Source: Aldrovandia affinis
Lineage: Eukaryota; Chordata; Actinopteri; Notacanthiformes; Halosauridae
Direction: 5' to 3'
Assembly: GCA_029706075.1 (NCBI GenBank)
Contig: JAINUG010000110.1
Location: forward strand, 653,213-717,212
DNA: 64,000 nt
Shown: positions 51,001 to 62,102 of the stretch, piece after piece
How positions within the stretch are numbered: the stretch's first letter is position 1
Layout: each line of letters opens with the position of its first letter
Notes under the pieces: model-generated
Database searches by the model: none
Seen by the model: the letters and a program-made list of their open reading frames with translations, nothing else
Told to the model about the DNA's origin: nothing
Position numbers and translations under genes: made by a program

Positions 51001-51944
51001 CCCAAATTTAAGGATAAAATATGTTGCAGTGATCCTAAAATAAATGGAAATATTTTAGCTTTATGAACACAGAAAAGTGTGACTTTTGTATGCCAATATA
51101 TTTTTATTTATTCTATTTATTTATTTAGTGCCTGTTTGTTGTTTGTTGCATTTGTGCATGTTGGTAACCCTGTTGTAGAATTATGGCCATGATGTGCAAT
51201 GTAAGTTCTCCTTTCCACCTTGCCCTTTTATATTATTTATATGTGAAATGAGAGCAATTTAGTCATTATTGCTCATGTAGCTCAACTTCTGTATTTCTGC
51301 TGCAAACCATCGTCAGCTGTGCATGTTGCCTAATAACCTATTTTCCCTGACCAAATAGGTCACACTCTAATGATACATGCCGAGACAGAGAGGTCCATCC
51401 GAGCATGTGTAAACTGTATGATTTGTTTTAAGGGCTTAAAAATAACAACATATTGTGTAATACACTTCTCACTTTTGAACAATTTCTTGGGATGTTTGAC
51501 CTTCGCAACTGCCAAACCACATTGCTATAGTGCTTGTATAAAACCTTTTAGGCTTGAGGATATTTCAAGGAACTCGGTAGTAGATACCTTTGACTCTCCT
51601 TTCAAATATTTTTAAGTCTTTACTACGGCAGAACAATTGCCAACAAATCGACATGCTACAAAGATGTTTCATTTCATGCCATTGGCTGCAGTGACATATA
51701 GAGAGTGATCTCCGTTACATTTGTGTGCTTTGCTGTTACTTGTTTTGTTCAGGAAGTTTACAGTCACATTGATATTACTCACGGATTGGGGGGTAATGAT
51801 TGTGCAAACAATGTGAGGATACTTGGCCATCTCTAACCAAAGCTGGTGCTATTCTTGTCCTTCGGCGACCATGAGACCCTCACATGAACGTGAGACGTGA
51901 CACTGATCACTCAACGCAGATGAGAGAGGGTGAGGATGTGACTT

Positions 51945-52075
51945 TGCTGGGGGGCGGGGCGGGGCGGGGAGGGAGGGAGCATGGCAACACCCAGTGAGAC
52001 AGTGATGCAGTCAGTGCCCGCCCGGGCGGCACGCCCGAGGGAGGCTGCTCTAGCGGCAGGGCACTGACTAAACGG
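51945..52075. promoter_or_regulatory. G-rich block, possible G4 or regulatory island
   Basis: GGGGCGGGGCGGGGCGGGGA-type sequence (about 51950-51978) with several G runs of four, followed by GC-rich GCCCGCCCGGGCGGCACGCC. It stands out sharply from AT-rich surroundings and offers SP/KLF-type GC boxes. No transcription unit is visible next to it. Confidence 0.4.
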
Positions 52076-54499
52076 GAGGGGACAGGGGAGTCATGAGCAG
52101 TCCAGTGGCCTCAAAACGAGGATCTGAAACTGAAGGACAGTCGTACTCATAGTTCAAATCTTCTCCTCTGTGATAGGCGTTGTCTGACACCATGCGTGTT
52201 GCAAAGAAATGCGCCTAATTTGGCTCTGAATCAGACAATGTGCCAATTTGGTATGGACCCAGAAAAAACTGAACATTGATCTGTTGAGAAATGTGCTGGA
52301 ATGAGCTACCCATTGATGGCAGAACAGTGTCCCTCATCCCCACCCATCCCAGTCTGAGGATTCATCTCCTTACACTGGACCAGGATGCCCCATACTGAGA
52401 TCCACCCCAGACTGTGCAGTTGGACAGATATTTTGAGCCTGTACCTCTGAATCAATACTCAAAACTGAACAGAGATTGTAGATTTTATGACATATTGAGC
52501 TTTAGGTTATTACAATTAGTAGTTAAATCATTTGAGCAAATGTGAATTAAGATACTATTGAAACTGATCTTGGACATTTGTATTTGTTATTTGTATTATT
52601 ATCAGGTTTTTTATTTTATACTGTAGCCTGCACTGTAGCAATGGTCTGTTAGCCTCTGTAGAAAAGGGCATCCGCCTTACTACTACTAATACAACTACTA
52701 CTACTAATAATAATGACAATTATGGGGATGATTCCACCTGTGTCCCAACAGGCAGGTCACAGTATACCACAATAGAGTTAGACGATGCTCATCCCATGCT
52801 CTACTGTATGTTTACCATCAATTTAAAATATGGCCATGTCAGCCTCCATGGGACCTCAGACCATTAAACAGAGACTGAAGGATAGCAATGATGTCACCAT
52901 TAAACTCTTCAAATGATACACGTAGCATCAATAATAATAATGATGGTGTAAAAGGCTACAAGTAAATGTTCATAAAAGGAGAAGACACTTCTGCTGTGCA
53001 CTCTGGCTAGTGTAGGCCTTCTGACCTTTATACTTCCTGTAACATGTAAATATTTTCAAAACAGCATGACTATGAGCCTTCTTGGGGAGGGCAAATAATT
53101 AAGGGCACACACACACACACACAGTATATAGGTCAAGTAGAAAGAATTTCTAGAACTATCTATTTTTAACAGGAAGTCAGTTCTGCTGGTAGTTCAGACC
53201 TAAATCAGGCTGTAAATTGCTTTGAAAGCTACAGTAGCTCTAATTACTGTAGAACTCAGAGGTCCCCATCCATGGTCTTAGCTGCAGAATACCCTCTCAA
53301 TAACTGGATGCAGTAAGGTTTTTGTTTTAATTTTAATAGGAAAGTACTAGAAGCATACGTTTGCATTCTCTCTCTCTCTACTTGCACTACTCTGATCCAT
53401 GTTTATTTGCAGTCTTGGATTGCCAGGAAACCTGACACAAGCTGTATATTTCTACTTGCTTCTTTTAAATTCCTCAAATGCGCACACTGCCACCAAAAAC
53501 GTAACTGAATGTGGAGCAACAAATGAATGAGACTCCAGGGCAACGTGGTGCAGAGTTTCATTTGCATCATCACCAACCGGTCTGCCGCTTGGAATAACTT
53601 CTGAGGTATTGATCCACCTCAGCTTATAGTCAGGCCCACTGCGCTGGAAACCATGAGCACGTAGGCGGATGTGACATTCATCTCAGACTCAGCCAGCACT
53701 GATAGCATCTGGCCGTCTCCCTGAAATGAGTGATCGCTCTACCTTGGCCTCTGAATGGCCGTCGGGTGAAAGTGTCTTAGTACGTCTGCCCTGCGAAGTT
53801 CACTTCTTGGACTGGAAATTTGTGTTCCATGACAAAAAAAAAAGTTTTGTCCACCCCCGGTCGGGCCTTCTTATCTCTGAGCCTGTTTTCTGCATTCCTC
53901 CTTTAGAGTCTGAGACAGCCCATTCCCACAGGCAGCACAGCTCTCCCTGCCAGGGAGTATGTATCATAGCAGGGCCCTGGGGTGCCAAATCTCAATACTG
54001 ATATTTATGAACAAATACTGATTTGAAATGGTGTATTTAACCTCTATTCCATCCAGGGAGTCCCATTGAGATGAACAAAACAAAAATAAAAACAAATAAG
54101 AACAAAAGTAATAGACAATGAAGCAGGCAGCTGTGTGCAAATTTCTCAAAAATTGTTTATGCTTGTATATGAGAAAAAGCAACTTGCTTTTTTAAAGTTG
54201 TGTTTCTTTTGAACAGCGATGCAGCTTCACTGACTGTAAAGACAAGATTACTGAGATGTTTTGCGACAACTGCCACAAATACCACAGCAAACATTTTAGA
54301 CCTTTGAATAGTTATTTATTACTTTGTGTACCATTATTTTTATTGCTGAGCATTGCAAGAAGTATTGCACATATGCTGCTTCGCCCCTGAGGTGACTGTG
54401 ATTCTCAGAAAAACAGATACGTGAAATGGACCTAAGGATGGATTTTGAGTTTGCCCTTGACTTGGGGTAACCGATTATATATATATATTTATATTTATA

Positions 54500-55665
54500 T
54501 ACATGGGTAGACAAAATAATGGAAACACCAAACAATATATGAATAGTTATTAACTATCAAGGAGACGCTCTTTGCCTGGGCGCCCTTTGCCTTAACAGCT
54601 TACGCTCTTCTTGGAATGCTGTTATACAAGTTTTCAACTGTTTATGGTGGCATATTGGACCATTCTTCAAGAAGGAAAGCCTCCAGTTCTTTGAGAGATG
54701 AAGGCGGTGGAAGTATACTCCGCACTTTAACGTTCCAGAATTTCACATAAACGTTCAATGATGTTTAGATCTGGTGATTGGGGAGGCCAGTAAAGGTCTT
54801 TGACTTCATCCTGGAGTTCATGAAACCACTCTTGAGTCCATTTATCAGTGTATATGGGGCATTCTCGTCTTGGAATATGTGAACATCTTGAGGAAACAGG
54901 ATGCATTACAAGGCCATGCAGAGTAATAATCAGACTCAATGACTCCCACGAGATGGCTGCCCATACCATAACAGAGCCACCGTCATGTTTAACAGTTGTG
55001 AATAGGAAATGTGGCTTGAAAGGTCTGTTGAAAGCTATTGAAATTCTCAATATAAACCAGTCCAGATATAGGAAAAAGAGGACTCATCAGACCATATTAC
55101 TTTCTCCCACTGCTCAGAAGTCCAGGTTTTGTGATCATTACACCAGGTAATGTTGCGCACTGGCCTTGGTTACAAGTGGTTTCCGAATGACAACTCTACC
55201 ATAAATATGAGCTTTGTGAAGCATGATGTACAGTTTGAGTTGAGATTGGATCACAGAGGTGTAGATTCAGTTCTGAGGCCATGGTTTTGTGTTTTTTTAG
55301 CTGTCTTGTTGTGTCCATCTATCCCTGTCAGTGAGCTTCGACTTGCGACCACTGTTCCTCTTTCCTGATGCAGTTTGTCCTTGTTTGGCATATACCATCA
55401 TGATTTTTGACACTGTTCCACTTGACACATTAAATATTTTTGCCATTTTTGTGACTGATGCACCTGCAATTCGGGCACCATATTGCTTTAGAAATGCACA
55501 TATTAAAGTGTTGACAGAAACAGAAACATATTGGTAATTAATATTTACATTAATATGAAACTCATGTGTAGACTACTTTATAATTCCAATTTAGTTACTT
55601 CAAAATATGAAACCATTATTTTTAAGTGTATAATGGTGTTTCCATTATTTTGTCTGTCCCATGTA
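54500..55665 (-). mobile_element. Tc1-like transposon, near full length but decayed
   Basis: Terminal inverted repeats pair: the left end begins ACATGGGTAGACAAAATAAT, the reversed right end ACATGGGACAGACAAAATAA, both continuing GGAAACACCA. Flanks are TATA-rich, as expected for TA insertion. The minus strand carries transposase remains: WSDES (first catalytic Asp, codon at 55085-55087), GGSVMVWAAISW, a QDENAP segment (second Asp, 54867-54869) and PDLNIIE (Glu, 54754-54756). QDENAP lies out of frame with its neighbours, so indels have broken the gene. D-to-E spacing counts as about 37 residues if one base is missing. Confidence 0.92.
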
Positions 55666-55667
55666 TA

Positions 55668-56420
55668 TATACAGTGCCCCTTCTTCTAAACTCTGTGTCA
55701 AAAATGTCACCTTTTGTTGCCTTAAAGCCTGAAATTAAAACATATTAAATCAGACTTTTTCCATCTTTATTTTACATTTTACCCCTAGAATAATTTGGAT
55801 TGATAAGTCTACATTCTGAGTTTATAATAGAATTCTGCTTGAATTACAGCCATGAGTCTGTTTGGATATGTCTCTACCAGCTTTGCACACCTAATAAAAT
55901 GTGATGCAATCAATTGTCTTCAGAGGTCACATACTGTAATTATTTGATTGGAGTCCACCTGTGTACAGTTAAGGTGTTTCAAATTATTTCAAATTAAGTA
56001 CACCTGCCTGTGAGAGGTCCCACGGTTGGTTAGTTCAATTCCGAACAAGAGTTTCATCATGAAAACCAAAAAACATTCAAAGCAAATCCAAGAAAAGGTT
56101 CTTCAAAAGCAACAATCAGGGGACTGATATAAGATTTCAAAGACTTAATATAGCATAGCTGTGAATTTGCCGAGAACGGGTCGATTTATTTATAAAACAG
56201 GAATATTTATATTCTAGCAGGACAATGACCCAAGGCATACAGCAAAAGCCACATTGGAGTGGTTTAAAGATTCCAAAATTTAAAATTTCTGTTCACCAAC
56301 TGTCCCCATCCAACCTGATGGAGTGAAAGCAATTTTTAAAGAATAATGGACAAACATTGCAGTGTCCAGATGTGCAAAGCTTGTAGAGACTTAGATACAA
56401 GACAAGTTAGAAAGTTACAA
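55668..56420 (+). mobile_element. Second Tc1-like remnant, adjacent
   Basis: Starts CAGTGCCCCTTCTTCTAAAC, with CTTAAAGCCTGAAATTAAAA soon after, in the style of another fish Tc1 family. Near 56217-56270 the plus strand translates QDNDPRHTAKATLEWFK, the second-Asp segment of a Tc1 transposase, then CCCCATCCAACCTGATGGAG and CCAGATGTGCAAAGCTTGTA as in its 3' part. The middle of the gene is missing. It abuts the previous element almost directly. Confidence 0.8.
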
Positions 56421-56549
56421 AAAACAGATTCAAGAATTCTGTTTATATTTATATTTTATAGGGATTGCCTGAAAGTACTACATTCTGAGTTTATAATATT
56501 CTGTAAAACAATAGTACAAATGTCATTGTTCCAACATCAGAAATGAGTT

Positions 56550-56850
56550 TATGAGATGCTCAGCAGCTTGGGGAATTTTAGCAGAGCAATTCCAGACAAG
56601 AATTGACAAACAGGGTTCACAAGAACGCCGGCTCCTGCACCTACGCGGTGAACTTTCCGGCCTCACGTCTGTTAGGCCTATTGAAACCCACACAGCATAC
56701 GCTGGACCGGCCACCCCTGGGGTGGGCATGCCATGTTCGCACCACTGTGGCATGGGGCTCTTCCGCCCTCTATTGGTCACCCCTGACAACTTCATTCACA
56801 CCCCCGGCACAAGACCAACGCGGACACCTGCTGCCACGCCATGAGCAGCT
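56550..56850. other. GC-rich insert of unknown origin
   Basis: About 300 bp of clearly higher GC next to Tc1 debris, open in several frames on both strands (56551-56844 plus, 56603-57013 plus, 56523-56795 minus). None of the translations resembles a family I know. It may be part of an unrecognised repeat or a retroposed fragment. Confidence 0.35.
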
Positions 56851-57708
56851 CCTCATTTCTCTCTGTGAATACATCATGTGTTATTTTGTGCCTATTTCGA
56901 TGGAGAAAGTTCAACTATGTCAAGCCACAGTTGATCTTTATAAATATAAACATATAAATGCAAAGTTAAAGGAGCTGGCACACTTTTCAGAGGGCTCAGA
57001 TTCAGGTTCATAAGCAGGACAGCTGTGATGCACTCTGCTCTTAACCCCAAATGACGAATTCAAGCAAGTGTCACATCATTTTACATCTCATTCAACCTTT
57101 TTAATTAATTGAAGCAGACCCCCAAACTCACCACGTTGAAATATAGAAAAATAGAAAGAGGCTTAGATTTGTTAGTCAGAATTAAAGACAAATCTCTTTA
57201 TGGTTGCAGTGCCACTCTTAAAGCTGATTCATTAGTGTTACCTGTCTTCAAAGGAAAGAGGAGCGCTGCCCCGAACCCAGGCCCTTGGGGCTTAGGAGCG
57301 GGTGACACACCAGGCAAGGGCCAGGAGGGACCCGTCCTCTCCGGTTTGTTTTCCCAGCTTGGATCCCTGCCCTGTGAGGGTCCGGGACTGGCCTGAGTTG
57401 GACCACTAAAGACCGTTTCCGATTAGAGCAGTTTATTTACTCTGGTGGAGGTCTCCCAGAAGGCTGTTTGGCCGTTTCCCACATGCTTTCAAGACACCCC
57501 TCTCACTTCAAAAGTCTGTTTACATTGTTGTTTGTTGAAGATGGCCGAAGAGAAACGAGGTCTAGTTCACTTTTTAACAGGACGTGGTCCTCAGAATAGC
57601 ATCCCGAGGACCAAGAGCACTCTTTGCAGACAGAATGCAGACAAACATTTTCCATATGGTACTAAACATACAGTAGATGATTCAGGCAAAGGAACACATT
57701 AAGGATTC

Positions 57709-57803
57709 TACAGAAAGAGAGAGAACAAAATAGAGAGAAAGAGGGAAAGAAAGAGGTTGAGGAAGAAAGAAAGAGAAAGGGAGTGATGAGTGGGAAGAAT
57801 GTG
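57709..57803. repeat. Polypurine (GA-rich) tract
   Basis: About 90 bases almost entirely A and G on the plus strand (words such as AGAGAGAGAA, GAAAGAGGGAAAG and GAAGAAAGAAAGAG) with very few pyrimidines. Such tracts can adopt triplex structure. Confidence 0.8.
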
Positions 57804-58283
57804 ATTCAGACATACTACGTCTGAGGAAGGATGATAAATAATAAACTGGTGTATGTTTTACATGAATTTTTGTGTTTTTAAGCCAGGATTTCTGGGACAG
57901 CACAGAGTGCTGGCGACAGACATGATGCTTCACACAGGACAGCCCCCAACACGTGAATGCTAATCCACCAGATCTCCATCATACAGGAAACGACAATGGC
58001 AGAAGAGGACATGTTAAATTCTCCTCACTGTGGCATATTTATGAGGGTTTGGGAAAAATGAACGCAGCAGATGCTCCCTCGCCATTTTTCTCATCACTGA
58101 ACAGCCCGGTGAATACAACGCTTGATTTACAACTGTGAAGTTCAGCGGATGTCTTAAAAATAACAAATGAAAAAATCAACATCAGTGATCCTTTCTGACT
58201 CCTGGACCGGTGACAACTCAAGAGCGCTAGTGTCTAATGGACACTGGCTTCTTATTGAGGAGGACTTTGTGAGTGAAACAAAG

Positions 58284-58337
<54 letters not shown>
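58284..58337. repeat. (AT)n(GT)n microsatellite
   Basis: Short TATATATATA followed by about 21 GT units. The two antiparallel open frames crossing it are repeat translation. Confidence 0.95.
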
Positions 58338-61300
58338 GTACTGCTCTCTCCAACTAAGCTTTTGAGATCCTGTGAGTTTATAATAGGAAATAATGAAGTC
58401 ATGTAAATCTATGTGATACAGTATGGCAAGGGTCGACTAGTGGGCCAGGGGACAAATTTATTTTGAGCTTTTGGTTGGAGCCAAATAATTACAATAACTC
58501 ACACACCACACTCAAATTGTATTCTTATATATTAATATTTCTGCCATCAAACACTGTGTGTAACCTTTCTTCTCTTACTAACACGAGATGCAACTTGTTG
58601 ATCCCTAGGTATGGTGATGGTAGCAGTGACTCCACTCAATCTGACATTACTTTTAAAATATTGAAACCTAAATGGTTGAATATTTACCTTGTCTCTAATG
58701 ACACATGGCTATTTGCATGATATTGTGTGGCTGATACATACAGTACATGTCATAGTGTGGTTGTGTCTGTTTCAGATTCAGTCAAACTGCAACAGGATCT
58801 GAGCTTAACTCTCAGTGACGAATTGTACAACAGAAAATGTAGAAATGAGAATTTAACAACGTCCTTTGTAAGATGGTCACTGAAATGACCAAATGCATGT
58901 TAAATGTTAGTTTCGATTTTTTTTAAAGCAGGGACAAGAATCTGGGCAATATAAAAATAAAATTATTTGGAGTGCCCAATCAGAACTGTAGTTCTGTCCC
59001 ATTGCTGCAAAACAAGGGTTGTTCTGAGGACTTTTCAGAACAAACACATGGAAAACAATTCATAGCCTACTCAAGGATTGCATAATTCATTAATGAAAGA
59101 GCTCATGAAGATTTCACTTGTGGACTGAAAAATTGGCAGGTTTTGTACAAGGTGTCAAGAACATGTGACATTGTACAGTATAGTTTTCAAATGTGTTTTT
59201 TAAAAAGCCCTCGGAACAGAGAGAGAGACAGATTGTGAATGTATCCTCTCCTGTTTATCCCGACTGACTTCTGATTTGATCCTAAGGAAATAGTTCAATA
59301 CAAGTATTTCAATGGCTTTGTCAAATAGAGGAGATTATTGTCAGCAGCCCCATCTGGTGCCCCTGTATAATGGGAGATATGTGTAATGGGAGATATTGTG
59401 AGATTGAGTATGAACACATTTTTATTCTAATGCTATAAGCAAGTAGTCTCATTCAATGGGCATTTTCAGCAACTAAGGAAAGAAGGGCATCTGGTGTTCA
59501 AGATACTGTTAACAAAACATAATATAAAATAAACAACCCACTGTGTAGAGAAAGATTATTTTCCAGTAAAAGAAATATGAATTCCTCCATATGAACTATA
59601 TATAAATATGAACTATGCTGAATGATGTGTCATTCTGAAATCATAACTGTATTTGTAAAGCATATCTGGAAGGACAAAATACATATGTTTTTTCCAAACC
59701 CAATCTTCTATGCCATATTTGGTCTCCTAATATCCATGTGCAATCATTTTGGACTTCAGAATAATAATGGCCATTATAATAAAGTAATAAAACACTTCAG
59801 AATAATAATGGGCCAATATAGTAGGTGATGGAACAGCATTTGTCTCCCTCAATTGCTAGTATCATTATTGCATGCATTGTTACAATAATGTACCACCTAA
59901 AATATACAAAAATAAAATACACTAAAAATGTGATGACAAAAATGTTATGACCACTTTGGATATAACCAGATCAATTTGTTCTGCTGTGTCTCAATACACT
60001 TTAGCCCTTCTTTCCTGCCATCTCTTTTAGACTTAGCATTGAAACTTTGCTAGAGAAATGACATTGAATACCTGAGAGCCCAATTTCCAAATGAGCTTTG
60101 AGCTCTATGACCATCTGGTGTGGGAATACAGAATTCCAGAATCCCCAATTTTTCAAATACCTACAAGTGTGTACAATTAGCTGTGCACAACAACCTGTTA
60201 CCCAGACTCAAACTCTCCTTCCTGTAGATCCTGCAGGCCCAATTTGAATTCCTTCTTAAAACCACCAGTTTTTAAAATGTCAACTAACAAATAAATGTGT
60301 ATTTGAGCTTGTCACTGGTGTCGAATGGGTTCAAAGGTCATATTTCCCTAATATGCTGCGCCATCCAAGATATAAACTGCCCAAGGCTATTAAAATAAAA
60401 TGTCTGCATGGGAAAAAGACTTTGCCATTGAAACTTCAGCTAAAGCAGGGAAATTATGTGTTGAAAGGATCCTTTCTTCACCTTATGTATCAGACATGCA
60501 CTACCCCAGTGTAAAATCCTCCACCATCTGCACTTTCTCAGAAAGAAACTGTCCAGAATGTATCCTGACACAAACCCAAATTGTGAAGACATTGTCAATA
60601 ATATTTCACCCAGCATGGTTTTGTACATGAAGCTATGAACACAAGGGACACTCTCACTGTAATAACATAAAAACCTACATTGCTCTTCCCACCATATCCC
60701 AGGCTTAAAGCATAACGCTGGGCAGGTACTGCATTCAACTTAGGCATGGAAGCTCCATTACGTCACAAGAATGGAATTACCCTCCATCTTGAACATTAAA
60801 ACACATAGGCATCTACAGGTGTAACGTTACCCTGTGAACCCGGCACTCTCGTTCGGCAAGTAATGTTCCAGCATAATGAATTACTGGCACGACTGTAAAG
60901 TCAGACTGGAGACCTTTTGTCTTGACTTCATCCTTTATTTCTCTCTCTCTCTTTCATTGGCCTCTGTTTCTTGTAAGTTTCATGGGAAACAAGCCTTGAC
61001 CGTTTTGTATTTCTTCCGGCAATATGAATCATCGCCGATGATCATGTGACAGCTTCCATTGTAGAATATGTGAGCGCATTTGGTTCAAACTCAGAGAGCT
61101 TTCACTGTCAGACTCCCTGATAATTACAGCCTGCTGCAAGTACAATTGGGCAAAGGGATAAAAACGGCTAAGAATAGAGCAATGGGAGCACAGCCTCTTG
61201 TGTGTGTCAAAACGTATGTGCAACGTAATGATATAAACCTCTGACATTTATGATCCCTTGATTTCTCGAGGTTTTCCTTGAAAAACCTTGAATTGTACTG

Positions 61301-61429
61301 AGAGACACCTACTGTGCACTGATTGATAAGGTGAATCGCCTGCTGATTTCGATAGCTCGGCGTATATGATCTCAGTTTAGAGCACGGGTTGCCACCAGAT
61401 GTTTTTTTTAAGGCATGAAACATGGCGGT

Positions 61430-61535
61430 ATGTATCTCAAGGGTACAACTACAACAGCCATTCTCGGGACCGGAACTAACAACCTTCTGGTTGCAATTGA
61501 AATTTCCCAGCCACAAAGCCACACTGATGCACCGC
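61430..61535 (-). mobile_element. tRNA-derived SINE fragment
   Basis: On the minus strand, CAGTGTGGCTTTGTGGCTGG forms an A-box-like head, followed by GCAACCAGAAGGTTGTTAG, then TTCCGGTCCCGAGAATGGC as a degenerate B box, then TTGTACCCTTGAG. That last motif is shared with the SINE at 30953-31168 (TTGTACCCTTCAG). The 147-codon minus frame at 61124-61567 runs across it and is not a gene. Confidence 0.6.
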
Positions 61536-61890
61536 AGGTAGACAAGCATATTTGGAGTCAGAACCACCTGGAAATTCTTCAGAGATTACGCCAGGAGTCC
61601 GTAAACTACAATACAGCAGTAGCAACACCAATCACGATTGCGGCCTTAGTTGTGTCTGTTAGGAATTTTGAGGCTGGATATCTGTTGCTCTCATCACTGC
61701 CCTGGTGAAATGTGGCCAGTTGTTGAATGATTATCCTGCATCAGTTGTTTTGGTGCCATGGCAGACATCTCCACTCTGAGCATATACATATCAATTTGCA
61801 TAAACTTTCCAAAACTGTTTGTTTCAATTATTCCCTCTATATAAGCCTCTTGAAGTTATGCAAATTGGAAGGACTTTTGATACACATTCA

Positions 61891-62102
61891 TTAAAGGGGA
61901 ACGCCATCAGATTTCTATCATTTGTTATGTTATTCCTTACCTCAAAAACATGTGGTTTTTTAGGTGGCCTCATAGCTGCGCCAGTAGCCAGAACCTCATT
62001 GGTTCTACATCACAGTTCTGCCTACTGGAGCAGCTGTGAGACCACTGATAAAATAAAAATTAAATTTTTGAGGCAAGTAAATCTGGGAGTGTTCCCCTTT
62101 AA
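61891..62102. mobile_element. T2/Kolobok-type MITE with TTAA target site
   Basis: 212-bp element bounded by perfect inverted ends TTAAAGGGGAAC (61891-61902) and GTTCCCCTTTAA (62091-62102). The outer TTAA on each side fits a TTAA target duplication. The end matches the TTAAAGGRR terminus described for T2 MITEs linked to Kolobok transposons. Internal inverted segments (TTACCTCAAAAA against TTTTTGAGGCAAGTAA) extend the symmetry. It has no coding capacity. Confidence 0.85.

Larger units (their letters stand above)
46003..54498. other. Intergenic, no gene recognised
   Basis: Gene-free DNA 9-17 kb past egr2b. It has mixed composition with several balanced, repeat-free blocks (46340-46900, 47400-48000, 49650-50000, 51930-52120, 53540-53980) that could be regulatory. 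The 116-codon frame at 49295-49645 has no recognisable domain. Small CA and CT tracts lie at 53107-53122 and 53368-53381. Confidence 0.5.
56851..61429. other. Intergenic, no gene recognised
   Basis: AT-rich spacer with a GC-richer patch at 57250-57400. Small tandem duplications occur at 59365-59397 (TAATGGGAGATAT twice) and 59753-59810 (ACTTCAGAATAATAATGG twice, 40 bp apart). A CT run lies at 60942-60955. No gene is supported. Confidence 0.5.

Noticed and set aside
61124..61567. 147-codon minus-strand frame
   Set aside because: Runs through a SINE fragment (61430-61535) and has no domain.
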